64,000 bases of DNA from an uncultured Neptuniibacter sp. (GTDB taxonomy: Bacteria > Pseudomonadota > Gammaproteobacteria > Pseudomonadales > Balneatricaceae). The notes below the pieces were generated by a model, which saw only the letters and a program-made list of their open reading frames with translations, ran no database searches and was not told the DNA's origin. The position numbers and the translations under genes were made by a program. Positions 38,336 to 45,780 of this stretch are shown piece after piece (within the stretch, counting starts at the first letter, position 1; every line of letters starts with the position of its first letter). The stretch covers positions 1 through 64,000 of the forward strand of contig NZ_CANMIR010000002.1 of assembly GCF_947498015.1 (NCBI RefSeq), read 5' to 3'.

Positions 38336-39517
38336 TTAAACGCGTTCGAAGATAACTGCGATACCCTGACCACCACCAATACACATGGTTACCAGAGCAT
38401 ACTTGCCTTCGATACGCTCAAGCTCGTAAACAGCTTTAGTCGCAATGAACGCACCAGAACAACCTACTGGGTGACCCAGAGCGATCGCGCCACCGTTTGG
38501 ATTGGTTTTCTCCATATCCAGACCCAGACCTTTCGCTACTGCCAAAGCCTGTGCAGCGAACGCTTCGTTGGACTCGATTACATCCATATCATCCAGAGCC
38601 AAACCTGCTTTCTCCAGAGCCAGCTTAGTTGCTGGGATTGGGCCTTCACCCATAATGTCATTTGCAACACCAGCTACCGCGTAAGACTTGATCTTAGCGA
38701 TTGGCTTCTGACCTGCCGCTTCAGCCGCTTCTGCAGATGCCAGAACGAAGAACGCTGCACCATCGTTGATACCTGACGCATTTGCCGCTGTTACCGTACC
38801 ATCCTTCTTGAAGGCTGGACGCATTTTAGCCAGACCTTCAACAGTCGCACCCGGCTTACCATGTTCATCTGTATCAAATACCACTTCGCCTTTACGCGTT
38901 TTCTGTACGATTGGTACGATCTGGGACTTGAATCGACCCTCTTCAATCGCAACCGCTGCACGACGCTGTGACTCAACAGCAAACGCATCCTGCTCTTCAC
39001 GGCTGATGTTCCACTTTTCAGCCAGATTTTCAGCTGTGATACCCATGTGGCCCGCACCAAATGGATCTGTCAGTACAGAAACCATAGAGTCCAGCATCTG
39101 TGTATCACCCATACGCGCACCTGAACGCATCGCTGTAGACAGGTAAGCACCACGGGACATCACCTCTACACCACCACCAACGCCGTAGTCACAATCACCC
39201 AGCATGATCTGCTGCGCAGTTGTTACAATGCCCTGCAAACCAGAGCTACACAGACGGTTTACAGACATCGCAACCGATTCCATTGGCAGACCTGCCTGAA
39301 TAGCGGCAACACGTGCAACATAAGCATAACGAGATTCGGTAGGGATACAGTTACCTACCGTTACATAATTGATCTTCTCAGGGTCAGCACCCGAGCGGTT
39401 GACGGCCTCTTTCATTACCTGACCTGCCAGCTCCGCTGGTTCCATTGAGCTTAAACTACCGCCAAATGCACCAATGGCTGAACGTACTGCACTTAGAACT
39501 ACAACTTCTTTAGTCAC
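38336..39517 (-). CDS. Acetyl-CoA C-acetyltransferase (thiolase)
   Basis: A 393-aa biosynthetic-type thiolase that condenses or cleaves acetoacetyl-CoA. The nucleophile is in VNRLCSSGLQGI near residue 88, the active-site histidine in GGAIALGHPVGCSGA, and the general-acid cysteine in CIGGGQGIAVIFE at the C-terminus. Similar to PhaA/AtoB, so it could supply polyhydroxybutyrate synthesis or feed acetoacetate use; no phaB or phaC neighbour is present to decide. It is transcribed alone, with a 339-base upstream gap that must hold its promoter. Confidence 0.96.
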   Translation of the reverse strand: MTKEVVVLSAVRSAIGAFGGSLSSMEPAELAGQVMKEAVNRSGADPEKINYVTVGNCIPTESRYAYVARVAAIQAGLPMESVAMSVNRLCSSGLQGIVTTAQQIMLGDCDYGVGGGVEVMSRGAYLSTAMRSGARMGDTQMLDSMVSVLTDPFGAGHMGITAENLAEKWNISREEQDAFAVESQRRAAVAIEEGRFKSQIVPIVQKTRKGEVVFDTDEHGKPGATVEGLAKMRPAFKKDGTVTAANASGINDGAAFFVLASAEAAEAAGQKPIAKIKSYAVAGVANDIMGEGPIPATKLALEKAGLALDDMDVIESNEAFAAQALAVAKGLGLDMEKTNPNGGAIALGHPVGCSGAFIATKAVYELERIEGKYALVTMCIGGGQGIAVIFERV

Positions 39518-39856
39518 GATTCATCACTCCTGATATTTATATCGTATCGCCCGTAACTTCACACTGAAACGGCTTACCGGCTATTTTGTCCCATCTATTT
39601 GATTAAGTGAGCTCAAACCCACTTTGGGCAAATCGAATAAAACACAATATCACCGCGTTGCAAAAAAATCACAATCAAACAAAAGTATATTGCCCAAACA
39701 TTAGTTAAATATGGAATAAGGAATGATCAAGAAGGTAGAACCGGGTACTGAAGCATACAAAAAAGGAGAGTATATAGCGGATTGCTCACTTTTTAAGCAG
39801 GGGACACACCTCACACGCCTGTAGATGCCCCCAACTCAGCACCCTCCTCCCCCGCC
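39518..39856. other. Promoter region of the thiolase gene, no gene seen
   Basis: This 339-base stretch lies between the divergent-side start of the thiolase and the end of a small minus-strand gene. It is AT-rich, particularly 39640-39720, and includes several short A-runs. I see no complete terminator hairpin, tRNA or reading frame with a ribosome-binding site. It presumably holds the thiolase promoter. Confidence 0.4.
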
Positions 39857-40114
39857 TCATTCAGAGTCAGCACGTTTGGCAAAAAAACCAAAATAGGTGG
39901 AAATGATAAACAGTAGAAAATACCAGCCGAGAGATAAATAGAACTTCAGCGGGGCGGAATCGCTCGTATAGCCCTTCTCATATCCCATCGCATGGTAGTG
40001 GAAGCCACCGTCATAGATCGCTTTGGCAAAAGCCAATCCAAATGCGATGCTGAATATCCGCGCCAGCAGCAGCCCTTTTTTATCAATACGGATTGCGGTT
40101 CCCCTTAGATTCAA
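39857..40114 (-). CDS. Small two-helix membrane protein of unknown function
   Basis: An 85-aa protein with two predicted membrane helices (IFSIAFGLAFAKAIYDGG and FYLSLGWYFLLFIISTYFGF) and a His/Tyr-rich periplasmic loop (HYHAMGYEKGY). The frame opens at a TTG at 40114 with AAGGGG just inside it, so the true start may be slightly later. Family not recognised. Next upstream on the same strand is the Sel1 gene. Confidence 0.6.
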   Translation of the reverse strand: MNLRGTAIRIDKKGLLLARIFSIAFGLAFAKAIYDGGFHYHAMGYEKGYTSDSAPLKFYLSLGWYFLLFIISTYFGFFAKRADSE

Positions 40115-40153
40115 CGCCGGTCAGCCAGTTGGCTTAGTCCCGGCAGCCTGTCA

Positions 40154-40756
40154 TCAGTGACGTGAGGCCAGTATATCCTTATGTAGCTTTTCCAGATGCT
40201 TACCGGCTTTTTTATGTCCACCCTGTACCGCTTTCTGGTACCACGTTTCTGCGGCTGTCAGATCAGTCCGACCTGCAAGCCCGTAATGATAAACATAACC
40301 CAGATTAAAATAGCTGCTCACATAGCCTTGATCTGCGGCTTTAAGCAGCCAGTTCAGCCCCTCCTGCTTACGGCCATTACCGCCCCAGCCACGAATCAGC
40401 AGAAACCCCAGATTGTTCTGGGCTGTATCCAGGCCCAGTTCAGCTGCCTGGGTGAGGTAGGCTTCAGATTTTTTATAATCTTTGGTAACCGTGCCGCAAC
40501 CTTTACCGTAGATTTTTCCGAGTTCATTGATCGCATCGACACTCCCCAGATCAGCGGAGCGGGTAAACCAACGTACAGAGGCTTCACAATCCTGCTGACC
40601 ATCAGGGGCTTCCCGATAGAATCGGCCTAACTTATAGGCGGCGTTCGGAGTGGTCCCGGTTGCATCAATTTTTTTAAGATTCTCGATCAGCGTTTCTGAA
40701 GCGTGTGAGAGTGGAGAGAGAAGAATAAACGTAATAAGGAGTAGTTTGCGGTACAT
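40154..40756 (-). CDS. Exported Sel1-repeat protein
   Basis: A 200-aa protein with a signal peptide (MYRKLLLITFILLSPLSHA) and four to five Sel1-like helical repeats of about 36 residues, seen as A-x2-LG-x-Y/F patterns: AAYKLGRFYREA, AINELGKIYGKG, AQNNLGFLLIRGWG, SYFNLGYVYHYG, TWYQKAVQGGHKKAG. Such proteins act as protein-interaction scaffolds in the envelope. An ATG at 40762 is an alternative start. Confidence 0.88.
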   Translation of the reverse strand: MYRKLLLITFILLSPLSHASETLIENLKKIDATGTTPNAAYKLGRFYREAPDGQQDCEASVRWFTRSADLGSVDAINELGKIYGKGCGTVTKDYKKSEAYLTQAAELGLDTAQNNLGFLLIRGWGGNGRKQEGLNWLLKAADQGYVSSYFNLGYVYHYGLAGRTDLTAAETWYQKAVQGGHKKAGKHLEKLHKDILASRH

Positions 40757-40924
40757 AATCATCCATGATTCCAAACCTGATTTTAAGTTAAATCAGTATT
40801 CCCTAATCTTAAGCAGCTTTCTCTAATACAAAAGTCTAACAATCGAAAGCCTGCCGAACTGAGGTTAATCTTTGCTGACAGGGGGTAAGCCCGATCCCGA
40901 TCAAATGATGGTGTTAGAGATCTC

Positions 40925-41215
40925 TTAGTCCCGAACCAGATCGTTTTTCTTCAGGACCGCGTGAATTTTCCTGCTGGTTTTCCCTAAACTATGCAGATCC
41001 CCTAGGGTGGGTTGCTGATCCTGTTTGATCCGGTACTCCCACTCCTCGAGCTCAGTATCCAGGTATTCGATCAGCTTCTTTGGACAACCCGTACAAGGGC
41101 CATCACAGAGTTGGGCGGGCGGAATATCAAAAGGGATCACCTCTCTCACCTGCTCAATCAGCTCTTTCATCGCCTCAGATACATCGGGCTTTCTCGCTCT
41201 CTCTCTGCTACTCAT
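40925..41215 (-). CDS. Small hypothetical protein with cysteine cluster
   Basis: A 96-aa soluble protein. The start at 41215 (MSSRERARKPDVSEAMKEL) follows AAGGTTGGG; the frame extended to 41446 would overlap the YdeI-like gene. The centre has LCDGPCTGCPKKLIEYLD, with three cysteines in C-x3-C-x2-C, a possible metal site. Helical at both ends. Family not recognised. Confidence 0.75.
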   Translation of the reverse strand: MSSRERARKPDVSEAMKELIEQVREVIPFDIPPAQLCDGPCTGCPKKLIEYLDTELEEWEYRIKQDQQPTLGDLHSLGKTSRKIHAVLKKNDLVRD

Positions 41216-41369
41216 CCCAACCTTTAAGAACTGATACGTTAACCCACACCAAACACACAGGCCCATTGATGCGCCAGCACCGCCGCTATTATCCCTCGTG
41301 AGGGGTGAGCTTGTCAGTATCTCTAAATGGGTAAGCAGCCCCCTTAAGGGCTCTGCCAATAAACTCACG

Positions 41370-41942
41370 CTATGGATGCTCACCACGTTCAAGCGTATCC
41401 ATAAATTTTTCAAATCGACGCTGACGGGTTTCCGCTCTCTTCGCACTGATTAAGCCATGCGCTATCACATAGCGCTTTGATTTGGGCAATCTATCAAAAA
41501 ACGCTTTCGCCTTTGGTTTGCTTTCCAATGCGTTAAGGAAATCCTCCGGCACCTCCATCTCGCTGGCCGTATAAGCATTATCCCAGCGACCATCCGCCTT
41601 CGCCGCCTCGACCTGCAACCTACCTGCCTCAGTCATACGACCCTCTTTGATAAGGCGTTCAGCGTGCTCACGGTTACGTTTAGACCAGACACTCCTGGCC
41701 TTTCTCGGAGTAATCCGCTGCAGATATGCCTGCTCATCAATCGACCGTTTGATACCGTCGATCCAGCCCCAGCAAAGCGCTTCAACCACCACCTCATCCC
41801 AGGTCACACTTTGGATACCGCTTTTCACTTTAAAGAGTTTTATCCACAACTCCGTTTCAGACGCATGGTTTTCACTGAGCCACTGGCCAAGCGCTTCAGG
41901 GGTTGAGAAGGGGGTGGTCGATGCTGGATCAGATTTAGGCAT
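41370..41942 (-). CDS. YdeI/OmpD-associated family protein
   Basis: A 190-aa cytosolic protein of the YdeI family. Family marks are ELWIKLFKVKSG, the WDEVVVEALCWGWIDG block and the basic RITPRKARSVWSKRNREHAERL stretch (partly quoted), then a C-terminal FDRLPKSKRYVIAHGL motif. Functions reported for relatives concern resistance to cationic peptides; no precise role is established here. The start at 41942 (MPKSDPAS) fits; a frame to 42029 adds 29 residues. Confidence 0.9.
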   Translation of the reverse strand: MPKSDPASTTPFSTPEALGQWLSENHASETELWIKLFKVKSGIQSVTWDEVVVEALCWGWIDGIKRSIDEQAYLQRITPRKARSVWSKRNREHAERLIKEGRMTEAGRLQVEAAKADGRWDNAYTASEMEVPEDFLNALESKPKAKAFFDRLPKSKRYVIAHGLISAKRAETRQRRFEKFMDTLERGEHP

Positions 41943-42184
41943 AGGGGTCGTTGGCCGCAGATGGATGTTCTCAGTCAGAGGGTGCTGCTTTTCGCTACAA
42001 AATATACCGATCACCGGGAGGGATTGCACTCAAAGCTCAAAGGGATTTTCAGATTAAGGCTGATTGCCCCCCTCCTGAAGCAGCGACAAGTATTGGGCAA
42101 GATAAGTTGATAGAATGCCTCTTTTTGAGCAAAAAGCGTTTGAGAATAAAACGTTTTAGAGTGAAGCGTCTAAGAGATTAACGA

Positions 42185-42598
42185 ATGAATACTCCCAGCT
42201 GTGAATATGGCGTCAACGACAACTCCTACAAAATGGCAGGGGAATTAGCCGGTCTGACCCAGTTAGTCGATGATTTTTACCAGATCATGGATGAGTTACC
42301 CGAGGCGCAAACCATTCGCAAAATGCACCCGGACGACCTGACCGAATCACGCCAGAAATTAGCCTATTTTCTCTCCGGCTGGTTAGGCGGCCCCAAGCTG
42401 TATTCTCAAAACTATGGCACCATCCGTATTCCTCACGCCCACAGCCACCTCCCCATTGTGGCGGAGGACAGCGAGATGTGGATTCTGTGTATGCAGAAAG
42501 CGGTCGAAAAACAGCCCTATGAAGAAACGTTTAAGGTGTACCTGATCGAACAACTCCGGGTGCCAGCAGGCAGAATCACACAGGCCTGTCGCAGATAA
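42185..42598 (+). CDS. Group II truncated haemoglobin
   Basis: A 137-aa trHbO-type globin that binds haem and oxygen. Features are DDFYQIMDELPEAQTIRKMH, the YFLSGWLGGPKLY segment, the proximal histidine region IPHAHSHLPI and EMWILCMQKAV with the conserved Trp G8. Length is normal. The last 57 codons (from residue 81) are duplicated 577 bases downstream as a pseudogene fragment. The next gene, DUF3817, starts 67 bases later. Confidence 0.96.
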   Translation: MNTPSCEYGVNDNSYKMAGELAGLTQLVDDFYQIMDELPEAQTIRKMHPDDLTESRQKLAYFLSGWLGGPKLYSQNYGTIRIPHAHSHLPIVAEDSEMWILCMQKAVEKQPYEETFKVYLIEQLRVPAGRITQACRR

Positions 42599-42665
42599 CC
42601 CTTTGGTAGATAAACCTTCAGTGATTTAACAACAGCGACCGACTACCCATTATTGAGCTTATTGA

Positions 42666-42941
42666 ATGATCAAACTATTCCGCATCACCAGCCTGCTTGA
42701 AGGCCTCTCCTACCTGGCGATTCTGAGCGTCACGCTGGGCTATATCAGCCGCGATTATGTCTCCTCTATCGGGATGACCCATGGCATCCTCTTTATGCTC
42801 TATATGATGCTGGCGATGTCGAACAACACAGGCTGGACATCGCGTCAGCAGCTATTGTTAATGGCAGCTGCCCTTATCCCCTTTGCTTTTATCCCCACCG
42901 AGATTTTTTTGCAGAAGCAAGAACAGAAAAAACCGGCGTAA
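42666..42941 (+). CDS. DUF3817 membrane protein, copy 1
   Basis: A 91-aa DUF3817 protein with about three membrane helices (LEGLSYLAILSVTLGYI, GILFMLYMMLAMS, LLLMAAALIPFAFIPTEIF) and a Lys/Gln-rich tail. Function unknown. Its TAA stop lies in the loop of the terminator hairpin that follows. It differs from copy 2 at two residues (Leu/Ile in FM-x-YMM and Thr/Lys in GW-x-SRQ). Confidence 0.88.
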   Translation: MIKLFRITSLLEGLSYLAILSVTLGYISRDYVSSIGMTHGILFMLYMMLAMSNNTGWTSRQQLLLMAAALIPFAFIPTEIFLQKQEQKKPA

Positions 42942-42953
42942 GGCCGTTTTTTT
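42926..42953 (+). terminator. Terminator of DUF3817 copy 1
   Basis: CGGC/GCCG stem with loop GTAAG and a seven-T run. It has lost one G compared with copy 2, which shortens the stem. Confidence 0.8.
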
Positions 42954-42973
42954 GTATGGCTCATGTAGTTAAG

Positions 42974-42999
42974 GAGAAAAGGGCTCTGACCCCTTTAAT
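42974..42999. repeat. 26-base motif, copy 1
   Basis: The sequence around GGGCTCTGACCCCT is identical over 26 bases to 43542-43567. Similar motifs occur near mobile elements in gammaproteobacteria to my recollection; that is unverified. It marks the junction of the tandem duplication. Confidence 0.75.
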
Positions 43000-43001
43000 T
43001 T

Positions 43002-43175
43002 CGTATTCCTCACGCCCACAGCCACCTCCCCATTGTGGCGGAGGACAGCGAAATATGGATTCTGTGTATGCAGAAAGCGGTCGAAAAGCAGCCCTATGAA
43101 GAAACGTTTAAGGTGTACCTGATCAAACAACTCCGGGTGCCAGCAGAGAGAATCACACAGGCATGCCGCAGATAA
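43002..43175 (+). pseudogene. 5'-truncated truncated-haemoglobin fragment
   Basis: Contains codons 81-137 and the stop of the truncated haemoglobin gene, left by the tandem duplication. It keeps the frame (RIPHAHSHLP to CRR) with a few substitutions (for example Glu to Lys in LI-x-QLR), but lacks the start, promoter and first 80 codons, so it cannot make a globin. Confidence 0.93.
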
Positions 43176-43242
43176 CCCTTTGGTAGATAACCCTTCAGTG
43201 ATTTAACAACAGCGACCGACTACCCATTATTGAGCTTATTGA

Positions 43243-43518
43243 ATGATCAAACTATTCCGCATCACCAGCCTGCTTGAAGGCCTCTCCTACCTGGCGATTC
43301 TGAGCGTCACGCTGGGCTATATCAGCCGCGATTATGTCTCCTCTATCGGGATGACCCACGGCATCCTGTTTATGATCTATATGATGCTGGCGATGTCGAA
43401 CAACACAGGCTGGAAATCGCGTCAGCAGCTATTGTTAATGGCAGCTGCCCTTATCCCCTTTGCTTTTATCCCCACCGAGATCTTTTTGCAGAAGCAAGAA
43501 CAAAAAAAACCGGCGTAA
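43243..43518 (+). CDS. DUF3817 membrane protein, copy 2
   Basis: A 91-aa protein 98% identical to copy 1 at 42666-42941, with Ile and Lys at the two variable positions. The same upstream 67 bases precede the ATG, so any ribosome-binding site is shared, but its promoter context is now the end of unit 1. Terminator stem is intact. Probably still functional given the few, mostly silent, changes. Confidence 0.87.
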   Translation: MIKLFRITSLLEGLSYLAILSVTLGYISRDYVSSIGMTHGILFMIYMMLAMSNNTGWKSRQQLLLMAAALIPFAFIPTEIFLQKQEQKKPA

Positions 43519-43533
43519 GGCCGGTTTTTTTTT
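43502..43533 (+). terminator. Terminator of DUF3817 copy 2
   Basis: ACCGGC/GCCGGT stem with loop GTAAG and nine T. The gene's TAA stop is in the loop. Confidence 0.92.
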
Positions 43534-43541
43534 GTATGGTT

Positions 43542-43567
43542 GAGAAAAGGGCTCTGACCCCTTTAAT
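43542..43567. repeat. 26-base motif, copy 2, adjoining the OLD-type gene
   Basis: Exact copy of 42974-42999. It ends two bases before the stop codon of the minus-strand OLD-type nuclease gene, at the boundary between host-like and AT-rich DNA. Confidence 0.75.
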
Positions 43568-43568
43568 C

Positions 43569-45335
43569 TTAGCTTGCACGGAAGAGCTCCAGTTGTTCTA
43601 TTAAATCGTACAAGTCTTGCGGTATTTCATCTCTTTGAAATTCATCAATAATTTGTACATCGGTTAGGTTTACCTTGTAATCGTCCTGCACTGAATTTCT
43701 AAGCATTCTTAAAGTGGTTTTTCCAGGCACTATTCCCATCCTTGTATCGATATTTGCCCATATCCCTTCAAACACTTCAATAGCTTCTCTACTAATAGTA
43801 CCTGTATCAACACTGCTCCCTTGATGGTAAGTAATTCGTTTAGCTATATATTGTGATTGAGCATCCACTTTCAGTTTACTTGTAATTTCTTCCAGATAGT
43901 CGGTGATATTTTTATCAATATTTATTTCTTCACCAGACCTACGCTGTCTATTTTCAATCTGTTTTTCTAAAACTCTCTGAAGAACAGGCAATACAAGAAA
44001 GTAATTTTCCATTTCTTTTCGTTCATGAATATGCGCATGGGTAAGCTCAGCCTGTAGACTCTCCAAAATACCATCTAATTCTTCTTGGCAGTAATAATCT
44101 CGATCATAGACTGCAAATAGTTTCATATTTGCATCTATCGTGTTTTTCACTCCCCAAGCGAATGATTTAATTTTTTCCCACGATGAAAATCCACCTGATT
44201 CGAATGCTGTTAGGTTATTGCCTGAAGCTAAGTCATGAAGCTCAAGGTTCTTAGCAAACCTTCTCACGGATTTGTAATCGCTCATACCTTCCACAAACAA
44301 AATCTTTTTAGTTCTAGCCAAATGAGTCAGCGTAACATTTTGCGTGGAGCCTAGAGCTTCAAGAGCCACTTGAACCCCTTCAATATCTTTGAGCCTTTTA
44401 GCGGATCGTGCGCCTTTGTTAACTAATAGAATTTCCGAAGGATCAGCTTCTCCCATTATTTCTACAGAGTGAGTAGCGAGAAGCACATCAGATTCCAGCC
44501 CTCTAAGAATACTTAGCAGTTGACGCTGCACATCTGGGTGAAGATATATCTCGGGTTCATCTATAATAACAATGCTGGCATCACTTGACCGTGATAAGTG
44601 AGTTAAGAGCTGGCACCAAATCTGAAATCCAAATCCTGCCCAGTAAACCTCTCGATCAATCCTATCCTCAGAGACAAACATACTTAATTTTCTGTTAGGT
44701 ATATCTAATTCAGGCTTGCTAATCTGCATTTCAGGCCAGGTTGATGAAATCATTTCAGAAAAATCATCCCACCCTTCATCAAAATAGTGCCAATAATTTC
44801 TGAAGTGCCTGCAAGCTCTATGTGTATTTAAGGAGTTTTTAACTGTATCCTCATTTACATATGCTTCCTCATGTTCCAGAGGACCCAGAACAGGAATAAC
44901 TTGAATATTTATTGGGAAGGCATTTCGAAACCGAGCAGGAGTATTTACTCCACTACCTTCATTTTCCCAGTGCAAGATACAACCGCCTTCACTAGGGAAA
45001 AATAGAAAAAGCTTATTTCTATTAGTTAACCTAAATTCGATTTTACTATCTTCTGAATTGTAATCAGTTGCCACATTTTCTAGAGAGACACTAATTTGCT
45101 GCTCAGGCACTCTATGGCCGAAACCGGTACTTCCACTTGGTAGAGGTACTCTTTCTGCTTTTCGCCTTCGTGCTTTACGAAGAGCGACATCTAGGATTCT
45201 AAATGCGCTAATTATTGTGGATTTTCCAGCATTATTAGGACCAACTAGAATGTTAGTCTCACTGAAACTTACAGAGTAATTCCTTAATGCCTTAAAATTT
45301 GTAAACTTTACTGAACTAATTCTTACTTCAGACAA
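43569..45335 (-). CDS. OLD-family ATPase/TOPRIM nuclease
   Basis: A 588-aa protein combining an ABC/SMC-type ATPase with a TOPRIM nuclease domain, as in phage P2 OLD. Walker A is GPNNAGKS (32-39), Walker B is IDEPE (258-262) followed by the LHPDVQRQLL segment and the ATHS switch. The TOPRIM part has FVEGMSD with E349 and the D411-R-D413 metal motif, so both centres look intact. No UvrD-like helicase lies next to it, so it is a single-gene (class 1) OLD rather than a Gabija pair. Start is TTG at 45335 with GGAG seven bases upstream. The gene is markedly more AT-rich than its neighbours, with many AGA/ATA/TTA codons, indicating recent transfer. Confidence 0.93.
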   Translation of the reverse strand: MSEVRISSVKFTNFKALRNYSVSFSETNILVGPNNAGKSTIISAFRILDVALRKARRRKAERVPLPSGSTGFGHRVPEQQISVSLENVATDYNSEDSKIEFRLTNRNKLFLFFPSEGGCILHWENEGSGVNTPARFRNAFPINIQVIPVLGPLEHEEAYVNEDTVKNSLNTHRACRHFRNYWHYFDEGWDDFSEMISSTWPEMQISKPELDIPNRKLSMFVSEDRIDREVYWAGFGFQIWCQLLTHLSRSSDASIVIIDEPEIYLHPDVQRQLLSILRGLESDVLLATHSVEIMGEADPSEILLVNKGARSAKRLKDIEGVQVALEALGSTQNVTLTHLARTKKILFVEGMSDYKSVRRFAKNLELHDLASGNNLTAFESGGFSSWEKIKSFAWGVKNTIDANMKLFAVYDRDYYCQEELDGILESLQAELTHAHIHERKEMENYFLVLPVLQRVLEKQIENRQRRSGEEINIDKNITDYLEEITSKLKVDAQSQYIAKRITYHQGSSVDTGTISREAIEVFEGIWANIDTRMGIVPGKTTLRMLRNSVQDDYKVNLTDVQIIDEFQRDEIPQDLYDLIEQLELFRAS

Positions 45336-45670
45336 ACTGAGCTCCGATTTCTATAAGGCCATAACAGCTAAATATACGACAGGTTGTCACTTTTAATGAC
45401 GACAAATTGGCGTAAATATCTTTGAAAAAATCAGGGTTGGCGTGTGTCTGAATAAACCGCATAAGCTTTCCCTGCCCGAGGTTTTCTCCTCCATGGAGAA
45501 AAGTATGCCTTTATCCTTACATAAGTTACTCATGGAATAAATAGGCTTATTGCGGTGGTTATATCCACCTTTACCGAGGCTAAAAAGTTATAGATTCCTG
45601 CTTTCGCAGGAGTGATAGCTTGGTGTTGAGGGTTCCTTCCTTATTAGGAATGACATGCTGGTTTCTGCAA
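45336..45670. other. Hairpin-rich non-coding region
   Basis: No gene is seen. Perfect or near-perfect small stems follow each other: GTTGTCA/TGACGAC (one mismatch, 45385-45401, close to the OLD start), TTTTCTCC/GGAGAAAA (45482-45502), GGTGG/CCACC (45554-45569), TCCTGC/GCAGGA (45596-45611) and TTCCT/AGGAA (45623-45640). The last two resemble short dispersed repeats of many proteobacteria. Confidence 0.55.
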
Positions 45671-45695
45671 TAAAAAACCCGGCAGTACCGGGTCT
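45671..45695 (-). terminator. Terminator of the cobalamin operon
   Basis: On the minus strand ACCCGG/CCGGGT with loop TACTG is followed by six T. It lies about 85 bases after the cbiX stop and is the first strong terminator downstream of the cobalamin genes. Confidence 0.88.
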
Positions 45696-45780
45696 TAAAT
45701 CTTTTTCTCTAGCGACGCAGTCGCGTCCTCTAGCAGCAGCGCCGCGTCCTGAAAGCGAAGCGTTCTCTAGCTCTTGCTCA
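45696..45780. repeat. Short repeats with CTCTAGC heads
   Basis: CTCTAGC occurs at 45707, 45728 and 45765 with GC-rich partly palindromic spacers (GACGC/GCGTC, GCGAAGCG). Lies between the cbiX stop and the operon terminator, so it is transcribed. Confidence 0.5.

Larger units (their letters stand above)
42425..43567. repeat. 577-bp imperfect tandem duplication
   Basis: Unit 1 (42425-43001) and unit 2 (43002-43567) are nearly identical with a constant offset of 577 bases through the coding part. Each contains the 3' end of the truncated haemoglobin gene, the DUF3817 gene, its terminator and a 26-base motif. Units differ by a handful of substitutions and by indels after the terminator. The unit 2 boundary cuts into haemoglobin codon 81, proving the direction: unit 1 keeps the full gene. 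Confidence 0.93.

Noticed and set aside
43002-43175. A second functional globin gene
   Set aside because: Only codons 81-137 are present, without start or haem-pocket N-terminal half; it is a duplication remnant.
43569-45335. Gabija system (GajA with GajB)
   Set aside because: Both flanks were examined and there is no UvrD-like helicase gene, so this is a lone OLD protein.
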